Source: Brachynemurus nebulosus
Lineage: Eukaryota; Arthropoda; Insecta; Neuroptera; Myrmeleontidae
NCBI GenBank assembly: GCA_035578155.1
Contig: JAPWDM010000045.1
Coordinates: 425,001 to 489,000, forward strand
Length of the DNA stretch: 64,000 nt
Direction of reading: 5' to 3'
The position numbers were made by a program, and so were the translations under genes. The notes beneath the pieces were generated by a model, which worked only from the letters and a program-made list of their open reading frames with translations, did not search any database and was not told the DNA's origin. This document shows positions 9,702 through 21,164 of the stretch, piece after piece (the stretch's first letter is position 1; each line of letters opens with the position of its first letter).

Positions 9702-11255
9702 ATGGATAATTTAAATAGTATAAATACAACTAATCAAAAATCAACTAATCCTCAAGCTAAATCTAATATGTCAAATAAAATACAACAACAAACTCAAAAC
9801 AGTCAAATCAAAACATCAACTACAGTCAAACCTGTCAACATCTTCGCACAAAACATGTTACCAACAAGCAGTGGAAAACCAAAAACTTTTGCAGAAATAG
9901 CATCTCAAAACAGTATGGCCAACCCAATTTTTCCTAAGAAAGAACAAGCAATTATTTTATCCCCATTCCCAGGGATCCCAATTAAAGAATATATTACTGT
10001 ATTAGGAAATCTAATAGGACCAGAAAAAATATTATTCAGAGAAAGAATTTCTCACAATCGTATCAGTGTTTTTCTTAACTCGAAACAAACAGTGGATGAA
10101 GTAATAAACAAATATGACCACATAGTAGTTTGCAATCAAAATATACCAATAAGGCGACTAATATCAACAGCAAAACGTATTATTATATCTGGGGGCAGCC
10201 CAATTGTCCCACATAGCGAAATAGAAACTGCTCTTATCAATGGTTTAAAACTTAAATTGGCCTCCAACATAACGTTCATGAATGCCGGCATGAATATCGA
10301 TAAATTTAGACACATATCGAGTTTCAATCGACAAGTTTACGCCGACATTACTGAAGAAAGCACACTACCAGCATCTTTCTTAATCAACTATGAAGATGAC
10401 GATTACAGATTTTTTATTGATTTTGCTCAAGAAAAATGCTTCAGATGTCATAACATAGGCCACAAAATAATTAATTGTCCACTCACCATTGAAGAAAATG
10501 CTAATGATGAAGGTAATCTTACAATGACTACCGAATTACAACATAAAGAATCAACATCGAACATGTCTATCATGAACGAAAAATGTATCAATTCCGCCGA
10601 AGAAAATATACCAAGTACATCTAAATCAGAAACAAGTGAAGAAATACAAATGATAGAAACCGAATATATTGAAGAAGAACTAGATAAAGAAGAATCATCT
10701 GACTTTATTAGTGATGAAGATCCAAATGCTACATCCATTGAAATAAACAAAGAACGCTCCGAAAAAAATACAAATCAAGACAACAGAAAACGCAAGATAA
10801 AACGATCAAGAACTTCAACAGGCTCAACGGATACAACAGAGAATTCAAATAAATTAGATTTGAAAAGAATTATATTAGATACCGATATTAGAAAAGCAGA
10901 TGATTATAAACAACAACAAACGTCAATGTTAAAATATACAAATACGAAAATGCCAATCGAAGAAATGTTATCCCCAACAAAAACAATCTTGGATACTCAT
11001 CAAGACGAATATATTTTTGATAACGACAAATTAAAACAATACATAAAAGATACAAAGAAGAAATCAAATGATGAAATTCTGTCAATAACAAAACAATATT
11101 ATAATAATAATATTTTACAAGTATATCATCTTTTGGATCACCTTTACCCTACTCTAGAAAATGCAGCAATCAAAAGTAGATTCACCAAAATAAAAAATAT
11201 TATAATTTCTGATAACCAAAATATAGAAACGCATTCATCTGATAATGAATACTAA
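9702..11255 (+). CDS. LINE ORF1, gag-like nucleic-acid-binding protein
   Basis: Predicted to package the element RNA as a nucleoprotein. The 517-residue protein has a low-complexity Asn/Gln/Ser/Thr-rich start (1-60) and a central conserved region (about 85-245). A CCHC knuckle follows, C246-x2-C249-x4-H254-x4-C259 (CFRCHNIGHKIINC). I see one such knuckle, where many relatives have two or three. After it come an acidic Glu/Asp-rich stretch (about 270-355) and a basic KRKIKRSR patch near 361-368 that could be a nuclear localisation signal. The start at 9702 is the first ATG after the 5' UTR and opens the long frame. The stop overlaps the ORF2 start, suggesting coupled reinitiation. The frame is intact. 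Confidence 0.93.
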   Translation: MDNLNSINTTNQKSTNPQAKSNMSNKIQQQTQNSQIKTSTTVKPVNIFAQNMLPTSSGKPKTFAEIASQNSMANPIFPKKEQAIILSPFPGIPIKEYITVLGNLIGPEKILFRERISHNRISVFLNSKQTVDEVINKYDHIVVCNQNIPIRRLISTAKRIIISGGSPIVPHSEIETALINGLKLKLASNITFMNAGMNIDKFRHISSFNRQVYADITEESTLPASFLINYEDDDYRFFIDFAQEKCFRCHNIGHKIINCPLTIEENANDEGNLTMTTELQHKESTSNMSIMNEKCINSAEENIPSTSKSETSEEIQMIETEYIEEELDKEESSDFISDEDPNATSIEINKERSEKNTNQDNRKRKIKRSRTSTGSTDTTENSNKLDLKRIILDTDIRKADDYKQQQTSMLKYTNTKMPIEEMLSPTKTILDTHQDEYIFDNDKLKQYIKDTKKKSNDEILSITKQYYNNNILQVYHLLDHLYPTLENAAIKSRFTKIKNIIISDNQNIETHSSDNEY

Positions 11256-14200
11256 CACTAATAAAAATCAAATCATATTACAGTGGAACCCCAATGGAGT
11301 TTTATCCAAACGAAATGAATTAACTCATTTAATATCTAAATTTGACCCTATAGTAATTGGAATTCAAGAAACTAGATTAAAACCAGATACCATATGCAAA
11401 TTCAAAAACTATGAATGCTATAGAAAAGATTACATACTAAATAATATCGCATCTGATGGAGTTGCATTATTCGTAAAAAACAATATTTATTCTGAGCAAA
11501 TTGCCATTAACACAGAATTACAAGCAATAGCAGTAAAAGTTAAACTTAACTCAAGTTTCATTACAACTTGCTCATTATACTTATCTCATCATGAGTTAAT
11601 CAATACTACAAAACTACAAAATCTAGTACAACAACTACCTAAACCATTTTTAATTATGGCCGATGTAAATGGACACAATACTTTATGGGGAAGTAATTAC
11701 ACTAACCCAAGAGGAAAAATCATAGAAAATTTTTTACATAATAATGACGAAATGATTATGCTAAACTCTGGTGAACCCACACATTTAAACATCGCAACAG
11801 GAAATACATCAATAATAGACTTAACATTTTGTACAGCCAACCTCGCTACAAAACTCTCTTGGGAAACGCATCACGATCTATGTTTCAGTGACCATTTTCC
11901 CCTAAAAATAATGTTAAATGAAACAGAAAACACTAAGGAAGAATGCAAAATTTGGAAAATTAAAGAAGCTAATTGGAACATCTATCAAGAATTAACGAAT
12001 ATACAACCTGAAAATAACTTAGAAGACTTAAACACGAAATATAAATATTTAATAGACGTTATAAACAATGCAGCCGAAAAAAGTATTCCAATAATACACT
12101 ATAAAAATTTTAAATACAAAGTACCTTGGTGGTGTAGTCAAATTGCAAACGCAATAAAAGCAAGAAAACGAGCCCTAAAAATCTATATGAGATCCAAAAA
12201 TATAGAGGATCTTATACAATTTAAGAAACTGCGAGCTACCGCTCGAAGAATAATAAATGAAAAGAAAAAAGAATCATGGCTCCAATTTTTAGAAACCATT
12301 AACAGCGATACACCTCAAAAAAAACTATGGGATCAAATTAAAAAAATAGATAACAAATTTAATTATACAAGCATTAATGCAATTAAGATTAACAATGATA
12401 TTATAACAGATGATGAAATTATTTCTAATAAATTTGTGGAATACTATCAAAAGATAGGAAACAACATAAATTATAGCGAAGACTTTAACAGATTCAAAGT
12501 TGAACAAGAAAATATCCCAATAAACTTTCAAAAAACAAGTACCAACCAGCTCTATAATCAACCCTTCACAATTGAGGAATTAAACGACACACTAAGCTGT
12601 TTAAAAACAAACACTGCGACAGGCCCTGATTTAATTCACAACATGATGATACAAAACCTACACAAAAATGCAAAAATATATTTACTGTCCTTATACAACT
12701 ATATTTGGAATAATCATAGCATACCAGAAGAATGGAAAATGGCTCAAATCGTACCCGTAATTAAACCACAAAAATCTAAATTTCTAATCGAAAATTACAG
12801 ACCCATCTCATTAACAGACAATCTTGGCAAAATTTTAGAGAAAATGGTAGCAAGACGACTAATGTGGTGTCTAGAATCGAAGGCCCTAATTACCAATTTT
12901 CAAAATGGCTTCTATCCGAACAGATCAACACTAGACAGTTTGGTGATAATGGACACAGAAATTAAACACGCTTTTATATGTAACGAACAACTTATTGCCA
13001 TTTTCTTAGACATGGAAAAGGCGTATGATACGATCTGGAGAAGGAAAATATTAAAACAACTAGAAATATGGGGATTCGAACAAAATTTACCGCTCTATAT
13101 TGAAAATTTTCTTAGTGATCGTAAAATAAGCGTTAAAATTAATAACAAGACATCCAGTATAAAAACAATAAATAATGGGATCCCACAAGGATCAGTATTG
13201 AGTACGCTATTATTTAACATAGCCATTAATGACATTGTGAATAGTATTGATCAACTGACAAAGATTAGCTTATATGCAGATGACATAGCAATTTATGTTA
13301 GATCTTCAAACAACCGTTTAATTCAAAATACGCTACAAAAAACTCTATTAAACTTACAAAAATGGTCAAATAGAAATGGAACTAAATTTTCATCAACAAA
13401 AACTAAATTTATAATTTTTTCAAAGAAACATAACGAACAAAATGTTTTTAACTTTACAATCAACAATGAACCAATTGAAAGAACACACCGTCTAAAATAT
13501 CTGGGACTTGTTTGGGATACGAAATTATCGTGGAACTTTCATATTGATCATATAAAAAATAAATGTATTAATAGACTAAATGTAATAAAAACAATTGCTA
13601 CTAAACAATGGGGGTCAGATAGATTAATACTAATTCGATTATACAGAACATTGATCAGAACTATAATTGATTATGGATCTATTATATATAATACAGCTAA
13701 ACATCGTACATTAAAAAGACTAGATAGTATACATAATCAAAGCTGCAGAATTGCAATTGGGGCCTATAGAACGAGTCCAGTTGATAGTATATTATGTGAA
13801 GCTGCCGAACCACCCCTTAAGATAAGAAGACAACTACTAATCTTAAATTATGCAACAAAAGTAGGAAAAAATAAAGACCATATAAATTATCAGAAAATAA
13901 CTAAAATATGCTACGAACACAAATTCATGACCTCCCAACAATATCCAAAAACAGTAGCACTTCAAGTAAAGCAAATATTTGAAAATATAGATATGCAACA
14001 TAATATTATCAATGATATTTTTAAATTCAGACCTCAACTCATAAAGCCACATTGGATATCTGAAAATATAGAGATGATTGATGATTTAACCAAACTAAGT
14101 AAAACAAATACACCTAATCAACTATACAAAAATGAATTTTATCAGATCAAAAACACTTACAACAACGCCGTATTCATCTTTACGGATGGATCATATAACG

Positions 14201-14976
14201 GAGAGAATTCGGGTAGCGCATTCGTTATAAATAATGAAGAACATTTATTCAAGTTAAATAACATTAACAACAATTACACCGCGGAAATTATTGCAATAAA
14301 CCAAGCTTTAAAATATATTGACGCTAAATCTGATCATAATGAATTTATAATTTGTAGTGACTCATTAAGTGCACTTAAAGCCATAACATCAAAAAAAGAA
14401 TCCAAAAATAATATAATCAACGAAATTAGATTAAATAGTTTTCAATATCAAAAAACCATTAAATACATGTGGATACCAGGGCATGCAGAAATTGAATACA
14501 ACGAAAAAGCAGACTTAGCCGCCAAAAACGCAGCCAGAAATGGAATAATACTACGTGAAATATACGATGGAGACTTAAGAATAAGTATTAAAAAGAAATT
14601 ACAAAACAAGTGGGACGAACAATGGCAAAATACGTCTACGGGATCTAAATTACTACAATGTAAACCTACTACAGCACAAAGAAAACATCCAATTGCCTCA
14701 AACAGGAAAAATGAAATAATATTAACAAGGTTACGTATAGGACATACATCTCTAACCCATAAGTATTTAATTAACAAATCACCTCGTCCTATATGCAATT
14801 CCTGTCGCTATCCACTAACCGTTAACCATATCCTTACAAATTGTATCCAGTACGAACAATATCGCCGTCAACTAAATCTACCGCGAAACTTGGAGAGCAT
14901 CTTAACAGACGAAAAGACAACTACGGAAAAAGTAATTAATTATCTCAAAATGTGTAATCTATATAACTATGTGTAA
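11245..14976 (+). CDS. LINE ORF2: endonuclease, reverse transcriptase, RNase H
   Basis: A 1243-residue polyprotein for target-primed reverse transcription. The APE-type endonuclease spans about 8-225, with N15 (WNPNG), E42 (QETRL), D140/N142 (MADVNG), D192 (SIIDLTF) and SDH at 215-217. The RT is central: motif A IFLDMEKAYD with D589, a motif B GIPQGSVLSTLLFN, and motif C YADD at 677-680. The RNase H has D981 (FTDGS), E1014 (TAEI), D1039 (CSDSL), H1080 (IPGHAEIEYN) and D1090, so all acidic catalytic positions are present. A C-terminal CCHC, C1184-x2-C1187-x7-H1195-x4-C1200, is typical of this superfamily. The ATG overlaps the end of ORF1 by 11 bp in another frame. No internal stops or missing residues were found. 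Confidence 0.95.
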   Translation: MNTNTNKNQIILQWNPNGVLSKRNELTHLISKFDPIVIGIQETRLKPDTICKFKNYECYRKDYILNNIASDGVALFVKNNIYSEQIAINTELQAIAVKVKLNSSFITTCSLYLSHHELINTTKLQNLVQQLPKPFLIMADVNGHNTLWGSNYTNPRGKIIENFLHNNDEMIMLNSGEPTHLNIATGNTSIIDLTFCTANLATKLSWETHHDLCFSDHFPLKIMLNETENTKEECKIWKIKEANWNIYQELTNIQPENNLEDLNTKYKYLIDVINNAAEKSIPIIHYKNFKYKVPWWCSQIANAIKARKRALKIYMRSKNIEDLIQFKKLRATARRIINEKKKESWLQFLETINSDTPQKKLWDQIKKIDNKFNYTSINAIKINNDIITDDEIISNKFVEYYQKIGNNINYSEDFNRFKVEQENIPINFQKTSTNQLYNQPFTIEELNDTLSCLKTNTATGPDLIHNMMIQNLHKNAKIYLLSLYNYIWNNHSIPEEWKMAQIVPVIKPQKSKFLIENYRPISLTDNLGKILEKMVARRLMWCLESKALITNFQNGFYPNRSTLDSLVIMDTEIKHAFICNEQLIAIFLDMEKAYDTIWRRKILKQLEIWGFEQNLPLYIENFLSDRKISVKINNKTSSIKTINNGIPQGSVLSTLLFNIAINDIVNSIDQLTKISLYADDIAIYVRSSNNRLIQNTLQKTLLNLQKWSNRNGTKFSSTKTKFIIFSKKHNEQNVFNFTINNEPIERTHRLKYLGLVWDTKLSWNFHIDHIKNKCINRLNVIKTIATKQWGSDRLILIRLYRTLIRTIIDYGSIIYNTAKHRTLKRLDSIHNQSCRIAIGAYRTSPVDSILCEAAEPPLKIRRQLLILNYATKVGKNKDHINYQKITKICYEHKFMTSQQYPKTVALQVKQIFENIDMQHNIINDIFKFRPQLIKPHWISENIEMIDDLTKLSKTNTPNQLYKNEFYQIKNTYNNAVFIFTDGSYNGENSGSAFVINNEEHLFKLNNINNNYTAEIIAINQALKYIDAKSDHNEFIICSDSLSALKAITSKKESKNNIINEIRLNSFQYQKTIKYMWIPGHAEIEYNEKADLAAKNAARNGIILREIYDGDLRISIKKKLQNKWDEQWQNTSTGSKLLQCKPTTAQRKHPIASNRKNEIILTRLRIGHTSLTHKYLINKSPRPICNSCRYPLTVNHILTNCIQYEQYRRQLNLPRNLESILTDEKTTTEKVINYLKMCNLYNYV

Positions 14977-15090
14977 AGCAGAATGTGTTATTAGTGCTAT
15001 AATGAAAAAGTGATATTTTTAGTAAAAAAAAAAAAAAAAAAACTTTATAACATAGACTGTATCGATTTTTACCATGTCTTTACGATATAA

Positions 15091-15121
15091 TGGCGTAAAA
15101 ACCTCGATGTTAAAAACGCCA
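15091..15121 (+). other. 3' UTR stem-loop of LINE
   Basis: TGGCGT (15091-15096) pairs with ACGCCA (15116-15121) around a 19-base loop, 15 bp before the terminal poly(A). A stem-loop near the 3' end can be a recognition site for the element's own reverse transcriptase; that role is inferred. An earlier A-tract lies at about 15025-15042. Confidence 0.5.
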
Positions 15122-15151
15122 GAAAATAATTATAAAAAAAAAAAAAAAAAA

Positions 15152-15713
15152 GCATTATGTTTATTCTAAATACAAGTAGGCGAATAGTAATTTTAAAAAA
15201 TTTAAAAAAAAGTGAACTTACTTTTATGACAAATGAAATACATACATATTAAGTAATTTAAAAATGTTATTAAAGTCACTGTTTATTTATAAATTAGGAA
15301 TTTTGGATTTTTAGTATTTATAAAATAGAAATTTTGGATTTTTTTGGAAAGAAAAAATATCTTTATAAAGGCCTTCCAGTTTACTATTTAAGGTCCTTTT
15401 TTAATATTTAAAAATAAAACATAAAGGTAATTAGCGGATAAACATGGGCAGGAATGTCCTCGTACGAATTGTGTTGGCTTTTTTTCTGCTACCTGCTTTC
15501 GGCACAAAATTGAAATTTACTGAGATACAGCCCTTAAATACTTAAAACCTTTTTTTAAAGCCTCGATCAGCCGAACACTCATCACCAGTTTTGAAACCAA
15601 CAAAATGACAATTCGGTTGTAGACTTTCAATCACATTTCGCTTGTAGACATTCAATACCGAAGATGAAGGGGAAAATTCGACTACCGTGATGGGGCCCCG
15701 CTGCTCACGGCGT
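15152..15713. repeat. Tandem unit 1, segment B (downstream of LINE)
   Basis: It matches 16247-16795 along its length, from TTATTCTAAATACAAGTAGG to CTGCTCACGGCGTTTTTTTT. It carries about 25 extra bp (a GACTACCGTGATGGGGC stretch) near its end that the second copy lacks. No coding sequence. Confidence 0.85.
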
Positions 15714-16795
15714 TTTTTTTAAGCTACAATTTCATGCATTTTCGACGTTTTTGAAGTTTGTACCACTCGCAAATATCACCCAAATAAACCTAGAGGGCTG
15801 AAATTTTGTATTCGGATTGAGTTAGTATCAAGGGGGTGCCTTTTGGGGGTCTCGACTTTTAATCCCTACCCCCACCATTTTTATACCCAAAAGAAGATGA
15901 TTTTTCTTGTTTTTTAACAGTTTCGTTCGGGTCAAAATCTCCCCAAATAAACCTAGAGGGCTGAAATTTTGTGTACAGGTTAAGCTAATAGCCAGACACT
16001 GTTTTTTGGGGGTTTCAACTTTTAACCCTTACCCCCACGATTTTTACGCCAATATTTCCTTAATTTTTTTGCTTGTTTTCTAACACGTCTAGAGACTCTC
16101 TGAGGAAACCTAGAGGGCTGAAATTTTGTACGTGTATTCAGTTAGTATCCAGCTAGTACCTTTTAGGGAGTCCACTTTACTTATCCCCCCACTTCTCCCA
16201 TTTTTACCTCGGAATTGAATGCTGTTGTTAAATGTGTTTTAAATGCATTACTTTTATTCTAAATACAAGTAGGCGAATAGTAATTTTAAAAAATTTAAAA
16301 AAAAAAGTGAATATAATTTTTTAACAAATGAAATACATACATATTAAGTAATTAAAAAATGTTATTAAAGTCACTGTTTATTTATAAATTAGGAATTTTG
16401 GATTTTTATTATTTATAAAATAGAAATTTTGGATTTATTTGGAAAGAAAAAATATCTTCATAAAAGCCTTCCAGTTTACTATTTAAGTTCCTTTTTTAAT
16501 ATTTAAAAATAAAACACAAAGGCAATTGGCGGATAAGCATGGATAGAAATGCCCTCGTACGAATTGTGTTGACTTTTTCCCTGTTAACTGCTATCGGCAC
16601 AAAATTGAAATTTACTGAGATTCAGCCCTTAAAAACTTAAAACCTTTTTTTAAAGCCCCGATCAACCGGACACTCATCATCAGTTTTGAAACCACAAAAA
16701 TTACAAATCGCTTGTGGACTTTCAATTACATTTCGCTGGTAGACACTCAATACCGAAGATGAAAGGAAAACTGCTCACGGCGTTTTTTTTTATAG
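15714..16795. repeat. Tandem unit 2 (segments A' and B', uninterrupted)
   Basis: A complete ~1.08-kb unit whose first half repeats 8951-9475 and second half repeats 15152-15713. Its centre (about 16240) shows the target site without the LINE. It ends in three short TTTATAGTACATAATT repeats near 16790-16835. Confidence 0.85.
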
Positions 16796-18196
16796 TACAT
16801 AATTAATAGTACATAATTTTTATAGTACATAATTAATTGAAATGTAATCTAAACATTTCAAAGAGACAAACACGGGAATATTAGAATATTATATGACTAG
16901 AATAATGTAATTAAGCATTAACAATCGCCATTAGACTCGTATTTGATGTCAGCAATGCCGAAACAAACAATTTTTACATTAAAATAGTTAAGTAATAAGT
17001 TCGATAATTATACAAGATTAAAAATCGTCAAATGTATGGTAAAACATTTTCATCTATGACTACCAAATTCAAAATATTATTGGCACCACTCTACTTGATA
17101 TTAAATACAGACTAATAATGTTGACAATCCGTGCACTGTTCCTTGCACAAATTAAATTTTAAAAATGAATATGTAAATTTGGAAGATAAACAAGAATGAC
17201 AGATAGGTTTCATATTCAAAATCTATGTTTCCTTTCTGTTCAAAAAGGGCCCACCTAAAAATATGTAGTGTGTGAAGGAAATCCTCATATTTTTGTACAT
17301 AAAAACAGAATGTTTTACTAGTGTTAGATACTGATATTTAAGAACAGAAATAGTAAAAGATATGAAAAGCTGATCGGACATTTTCTCTCAAGTTAAGATT
17401 TTAACACATAAAAGCCTTTTTAAATGTATTGTGGGCGGCGCTTAAAATTTAGATAAACTAATTTCTTTAAAGACATATTATTTAAAGTTTGTTCTCCAAC
17501 CGACTTTACGGGACGTATGCGGGGATGCTACAAATCAAGATTTGATTGGGATATAGAAAGAAATTATTTTTCTGTTCGTTTAGACTGTTTTCGCTAACTT
17601 TAAAGCAAATTTTTAATATTCTTGGCGCGCAAAAATACCTTTTTTCTTGATGTGAATTGTCTTAAAATATTTCTTATTTGCAAATAGAGCATATAATATT
17701 TTTCTGATTTGGTATTTACCAAATTATTTCCTTATGCAGCACCATGGATTGTCTGGTTCTACAAATCACCTTTTTCCATTTCTATGGAAGAAGTGCACAT
17801 AACACTATTTTTAAAATTTAATAAAGGGAAGGAGAAAGTACTAATTATGTGTCTGAAGTCGTCTTCTTAAGGAGCGATGCCGCCATTTACTTGCAATTGC
17901 GAAGGAAAATTGCAGAACAACCTTCACGCACATAGCCGGTCGACGAAATCGTACCCATGACCTATTACTTCATAAGTACTAGTATACAAGTATTGTATAT
18001 TTGTATAAGCATGTTCGACTAGTTTGCTGATTTCTATTTCGTAATCTAAAAGTTGCTACTATGAACGGAATTATTATGAACGTGCCTTAAAAATTCTCTA
18101 GCAAAAAATCGACCATGCATTTCCAAAAAAAATCAATGTAATCAATGTAATTTACATTTAAAGTACATTTTGGTGGGAAAACTGAGATTTTGTTTA
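16796..18196. other. Non-coding sequence without recognised features
   Basis: AT-rich sequence with no supported ORF, TIR pair or RNA gene beyond the short repeats at its left edge. Confidence 0.6.
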
Positions 18197-18345
18197 AGGG
18201 GTTCCGGGTAGTCAGCAGTGTGAAAAATTAAGTATTTGAATAATTTTTTTTTTCTTGGAGAGGTTATAGTTTAATTTATTTTATAAAATAAATAATACAG
18301 AATTATTATATTGTTTTAATTTTATTTGACAAAAATTAAAAAAAA

Positions 18346-18753
18346 AATATATTTATTGCAGACCAAGTTATCGCACATATTTGTTGGACCCCGTCCGACA
18401 AGTCACGTTTTGAAGTGACCACCATAATATTTTACTGGTTCATCTAAAATTAGTCAAACAAAAAAATCGTTAGTTTAATAGGTAATCTAGTGTCCGATCG
18501 AAACTTTATTTCCTTGTGAAAATACACATAATGGCGGCGTCTGATAATTTATTTTCAAGGAAAAATTCATCAGTTTATTGTCGATAAAAAATACGAATTT
18601 TGTTTTAAAAAAATCCTTCAATCCAGCAGTAGATTGACTATTAAACTAATGATTTTTGATTTTAGATGAACCAGTAAAATGTTGTAATGGTCACCGCAAA
18701 TCAGAACAGGGTCCAACAAATATGGCTATAATATGGTTTACAATAAATATATT
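18346..18753. mobile_element. Long-TIR palindromic MITE
   Basis: The outer arms (18346-18426 and about 18660-18753) share AATATATTTATTG, CATATTTGTTGGACCC, GTGACCA and TTTTACTGGTTCATCTAAAA in inverted orientation. A second inverted block is at 18469-18496 and 18622-18650. Together they form a foldback of about 130-bp interrupted arms. Non-coding. Confidence 0.7.
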
Positions 18754-19141
18754 GTTTTTTTAACCCTTTTAAACAAACCAATAACAATATGGAAAAAATT
18801 CTGAAAATGCCAGACTTTTTACTGCCAGTAATAAGTATAATAGATAAGGTTACAAAAAAAGAAAAAGAAAAGAATCCCACATCAAAAAAGTGAACGCTAG
18901 GAATTTACAAAATATAAATTATACTAAACTATGTTGATATAATTGAACATTATTTAGAATTATACCGTATTTCGGGAAATTTGTCATATGGCGGCACCTG
19001 TATCAGTAAATATACATGCATATCATAGCATTTTGAGTCGCTTCAAGATTTAACTCGTTTTAATCATTTAAAAAGTTAATATTTGTAAAATAAACTTAAA
19101 ACATAATACAATAAGCCCGTATTATTTGTTTTATAAAATAA

Positions 19142-21074
19142 CTAGCTATTACCCGCGGCTTCGCTGGCGTGAATTTCGTAATTTAGTAAAGGTAATTCCT
19201 AGTGGGTAGTTCGCTAAAATTTTTGCCCCTATTATCATAAGCTTTGATAAGCTTTATTTATTGAGAATTACCTTTGGCTAATTATCTAGGAACAACTGGA
19301 AATTTTATAAAAACTAATTTGTCATTTCTTCAAACATAGATATAACCTAGACTAAAAATCTAAAGTAAGCCTATCAAGGAGATGTTAACGAATTTGGTAT
19401 AAAAGTAAAAAAAGTATGTTGACTTAAAATACTCAAATATTATATATTTTTAAAATAGCTAATATTTGTACACTTTACTCTAAATAAGTATCCTCCCTTA
19501 TCCTATTGGGAAATTTAAATCCTCCTAAGTCTGCTTGCATTATGCTTAAACATTTCCTAAAATAACTCACTCATTGTTGGAGACGCCAGAACAGTAGGCG
19601 TTAAAAGTGTAAACTTTGACCTCCCTCCATTCTTTTACGTTTATTCCTTATTTTACTCTTTACAGGATTAATTTTCAAAAAGTGTTGAAACATGTATTCA
19701 TTAATTTATTTCTGAGAACTATGCCCTCCAGTTTCATTCGTGTAAAATTATGTTAACTGTGAGTAATAAGCTACTTTAAATTAGTTATTCCGAAACAAAC
19801 CAGACAAATTTAATTCAAAATTAGTTCTTTAAAGTGCTTCGCTTCGCTCGCCAAACAGCTTAAAATTCTATAAAAGGTTAATTCCATGTAATGCTTCGCT
19901 CCGCTCGGCAAACGACTCGAAAACAACCATATTAATATATTTAATTTTCAGAGTCATAGATTCCCATATTTATAGTTTTAGAATTAATTGAATTTTGGAT
20001 TTCTTTCGAGATCCGAAAACCCTGGTGGATTTTTCAAAATTACGTTCAGTTCCTTCGTAATTAGCTTTGCTACAATCCTTTTCTAAAGTGAAATTTTAAT
20101 AAAAAAGTTCTGAAGTTAATGTTTAAATTTTTGAATATTATTTTTATCGTAACCTAGGTAATCTATTGTTTTTCTTTCTTTTGTTTCCGTTTATTATTAA
20201 ATGAGTATTTTTGATAGGTATATCAACTTTTGTCGTGAATATATCAACCTCCATAAAGAAGATCGTGAAGATTCTGACTGGAGATGTTGAGATGATGAAG
20301 CTTCTAAGGAATAAATTTACAATGTTTCACTAAATTCTGTCCAGTGGTTTTTGTGTCAACCGTGCCCATGGAAAACCTAACTTATCATTTTATTATATAA
20401 ATTCCATGTAACTTCCAAAATATCAGTTTTAGGTGTAAGAATATCTGATATTAATAGATAGAGTTTACATTTTTTTACATAGTTATAATAAAAAATATAG
20501 GTGGTTCATTTAAAAAAAAGTTTTTCACAATAAACAAAAAAATATTTAAAAATTGCTTTATGTGACCATCCTGTATCATGTCAAGGAAGCTGAAATGCCA
20601 CTTTCAGATAGAATATTAATCACAATTTCTCAGCGAATTCAAATTTGTTGTTAAAAACACTTAAAATAGCAAAGTTGGTGTCAACTTCCAGTATAACCGG
20701 AAGTGGCAGCAAGTTAGAAATATTTTAATTAAAATCTTCATATTTGGAAACTTCTAAAACCAAATTTTCAAAAATCTAGTTTATTTAGAAGACCATAAAC
20801 TTTTAATGGAGATACTTTTTGAATCACCTCTACATAACCATTTGGAAGATCGCATTAAAATGTGGTTAAGATTTATCGGGAGGTTAATATCTATATTCCC
20901 TGTAAATTTCAACTCAATAGCTTCAGTAGTTTTTGAGTTAAATCGGTTCGTACAGACAGACAAAAATTTTTTTAAAGTTAGATTTGCTATATATGTCGAA
21001 TTTGCTAACTGAAAAACATATTAATACCTAAAAATTCGAAAATCACAGACAGACCCTTCTATTTTATTTATAGG
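19142..21074 (-). mobile_element. Helitron, minus orientation
   Basis: On the minus strand the 3' end reads ACGCCAGCGAAGCCGCGGGT then AATAGCTAG (CTAG at 19145-19142), followed by T. The 5' end is taken at 21074, where the minus strand reads CCTATAAATAAAATAGAAGG, close to the usual TCTATA... but with TC changed. The interior has tttgcttcgctcg tracts at 19840-19920 and an ACTTCC...GGAAGT hairpin near 20690. No coding sequence. Confidence 0.55.
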
Positions 21075-21164
21075 TATTGATTTAAACTAGGAACTGTCAA
21101 AAAAAAAAAAAAAAAAATTAAAATACTCAATTTTTTCAGATTACTGACTACCCGTAACCCCTTA

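Larger units (their letters stand above)
9489..15151 (+). mobile_element. Full-length I-superfamily LINE (non-LTR retrotransposon)
   Basis: A 5.66-kb element has a 213-bp 5' UTR, two intact ORFs overlapping by 11 bp, a short 3' UTR with two poly(A) tracts and a 13-bp target-site duplication. ORF2 has the order endonuclease, reverse transcriptase, RNase H, CCHC. That places it in the I superfamily (I/Nimb-like rather than Jockey proper, which lacks RNase H); the clade is an inference. It sits in a ~1.07-kb tandem repeat whose neighbouring unit is an empty reference site. Intact ORFs and matching duplications suggest a young and possibly mobile copy. Confidence 0.92.
18197..21162. mobile_element. 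~3-kb TIR element (TA duplication) holding nested insertions
   Basis: The left end AGGGGTTCCGGGTAGTCAG (18197 onward) is matched inverted by AGGGGTTACGGGTAGTCAG reading in from 21162, and similarity extends about 45 bp. TA flanks both sides (18195-18196 and 21163-21164). Inside are a palindromic MITE (18346-18753) and a Helitron (19142-21074), which account for most of the length. No transposase of its own is seen. Confidence 0.65.

Noticed and set aside
10136..10750. Minus-strand frames opposite LINE ORF1 (also others opposite ORF2)
   Set aside because: Antisense shadows of the strongly supported plus-strand ORFs.
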